19,293 nt of DNA, taken from Vairimorpha apis BRL 01 (Eukaryota > Microsporidia > Nosematidae). The stretch is taken from contig KE647255.1 in assembly GCA_000447185.1 (NCBI GenBank), positions 1 to 19,293 on the forward strand, in the 5' to 3' direction. Shown here one piece after another: positions 18,740 to 19,293 of this stretch. The translations under genes and the position numbers were made by a program. The notes beneath the pieces are model-generated. The model was not told the origin of the DNA. It saw only the letters and a list, made by a program, of their open reading frames with translations, and ran no database searches. How positions within the stretch are numbered: position 1 is the first letter of the stretch; the number at the start of each line of letters is the position of its first letter.

Positions 18740-19293
18740 TTAATTGCTACTCAAAAAATTATACACAATATCTCTTTCTACTTCACTAGCATAGCTTTTT
18801 TTATCACTATAAGTAACACCGATAAAGAGATTTCCACAATTAACAGTTTCTTCTCTAAAAGTAGTCATTATAATTTGACATTCTTTTATATTTAAAAATA
18901 AATTACATAATTTAATTCTACTAGCCTGATCTAAATTGGCATCTATTTCATCAAATATATAAAATGGTGATGGATCAACTTTTTGAATACTAAAAATTAA
19001 GGCAATAGCAATCATAGCTTTTTGTCCTCCACTTAAACCTTTGGAATTACAATCTTTAACTTTTATTATTAATTCGTTATTCTCTTTAATTAAAGAAGCT
19101 TTAAAGTCACAAAGTAAATCACAATATTTTTCAAATTCAGTTTGAATTAAATCAAACGTTAAGTTCATTTTTTCAATTTTTTTTCATCTAAGCTTCTAAT
19201 AAATTCATTAATTTCTGTAAAATTTAATTTTAGTTCTTCGTGACGTTTTTTTAAATCATTTTTTTGTTCAATAAAAACTGACCATTGCTCAAT
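18740..19293 (-). CDS. SMC3: SMC3 cohesin ATPase, C-terminal part, one frame break, cut by window end
   Basis: SMC3 pairs with SMC1 in the cohesin ring that holds sister chromatids together. Only the C-terminal 184 or so residues are in the window. The visible part has the end of the C-terminal coiled coil (FIEQKNDLKKRHEELKLNF, matching the SMC3 pattern F-x-EQ-x2-L-x-KR-x-EEL), the ABC signature LSGGQK, the following IALIFSIQKVDPSPFYIFDEID with Walker B and catalytic glutamate, then the D-loop (ANLD) and the TTFR segment. IQKxDPxPFYxFDEID points to SMC3 over other SMCs. Bases 19293-19176 and 19168-18740 are in different frames; one extra base in T8 at 19177-19184 joins them (DEKK, then IEKMNLTF). 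Because SMC3 is essential, the break is more likely an assembly error or tolerated slippage than decay. Confidence 0.92.

Overview
The window looks like a piece of an AT-rich, intron-poor, reduced eukaryotic nuclear genome, most probably a microsporidian. Evidence: short compact eukaryotic core proteins (NudC, Cdc48, Cdc4, frataxin, TAF9, SMC3) without visible introns, a minimal frataxin suited to a mitosome-type organelle, and a C-rich motif (CCC) 2-6 bases before most start codons, a signal reported for microsporidian genes. The almost pure A/T spacers, up to 3.4 kb, are long for the phylum and recall AT-rich, expanded genomes such as Edhazardia or Anncaliia. Placement below phylum is a guess.

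Layout, left to right: NudC-family chaperone (+, 236-802); fungal/plant-type MscS mechanosensitive channel (-, 1820-3566, read in four frame segments); Cdc48/p97 ATPase (+, 4055-6403); unknown single-pass membrane protein (-, 7269-8149, one frame break); a 3.4-kb gene-free A/T stretch (8150-11523); Cdc4/Fbxw7-type F-box WD40 protein (+, 11524-12723); frataxin (+, 13235-13582); ROCK/MRCK-type kinase with coiled coil, HR1-like segment and C1 domain (-, 14041-16538, three frame breaks); TAF9 (+, 16949-17335); a 95-residue orphan (+, 17819-18106); and the C-terminal end of SMC3 (-, 18740-19293, cut by the window edge, one frame break). No tRNA, rRNA, transposon, CRISPR array or prokaryote-like operon was recognised.

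The genes do not form one pathway. Loose links exist: Cdc4 (SCF substrate receptor) and Cdc48 (ubiquitin segregase) both act in ubiquitin-dependent turnover; SMC3 and TAF9 are chromosome and transcription factors; the kinase and the channel are plausible parts of a Rho/stress response at the cell surface.

Two patterns stand out. First, six genes have a CCC (a seventh has CC) just before ATG, often with a T7-T8 tract a few bases further upstream; this fixes start codons, including those of Cdc48 and Cdc4, whose frames are open further upstream, and that of the kinase. Second, all four minus-strand genes with broken frames can be rejoined by single-base changes in A or T runs (nine sites), and each repaired length is a multiple of three. 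Whether these are assembly errors, real decay or slippage-tolerated indels cannot be decided from the sequence alone. The most biologically interesting gene is the ROCK-like kinase.
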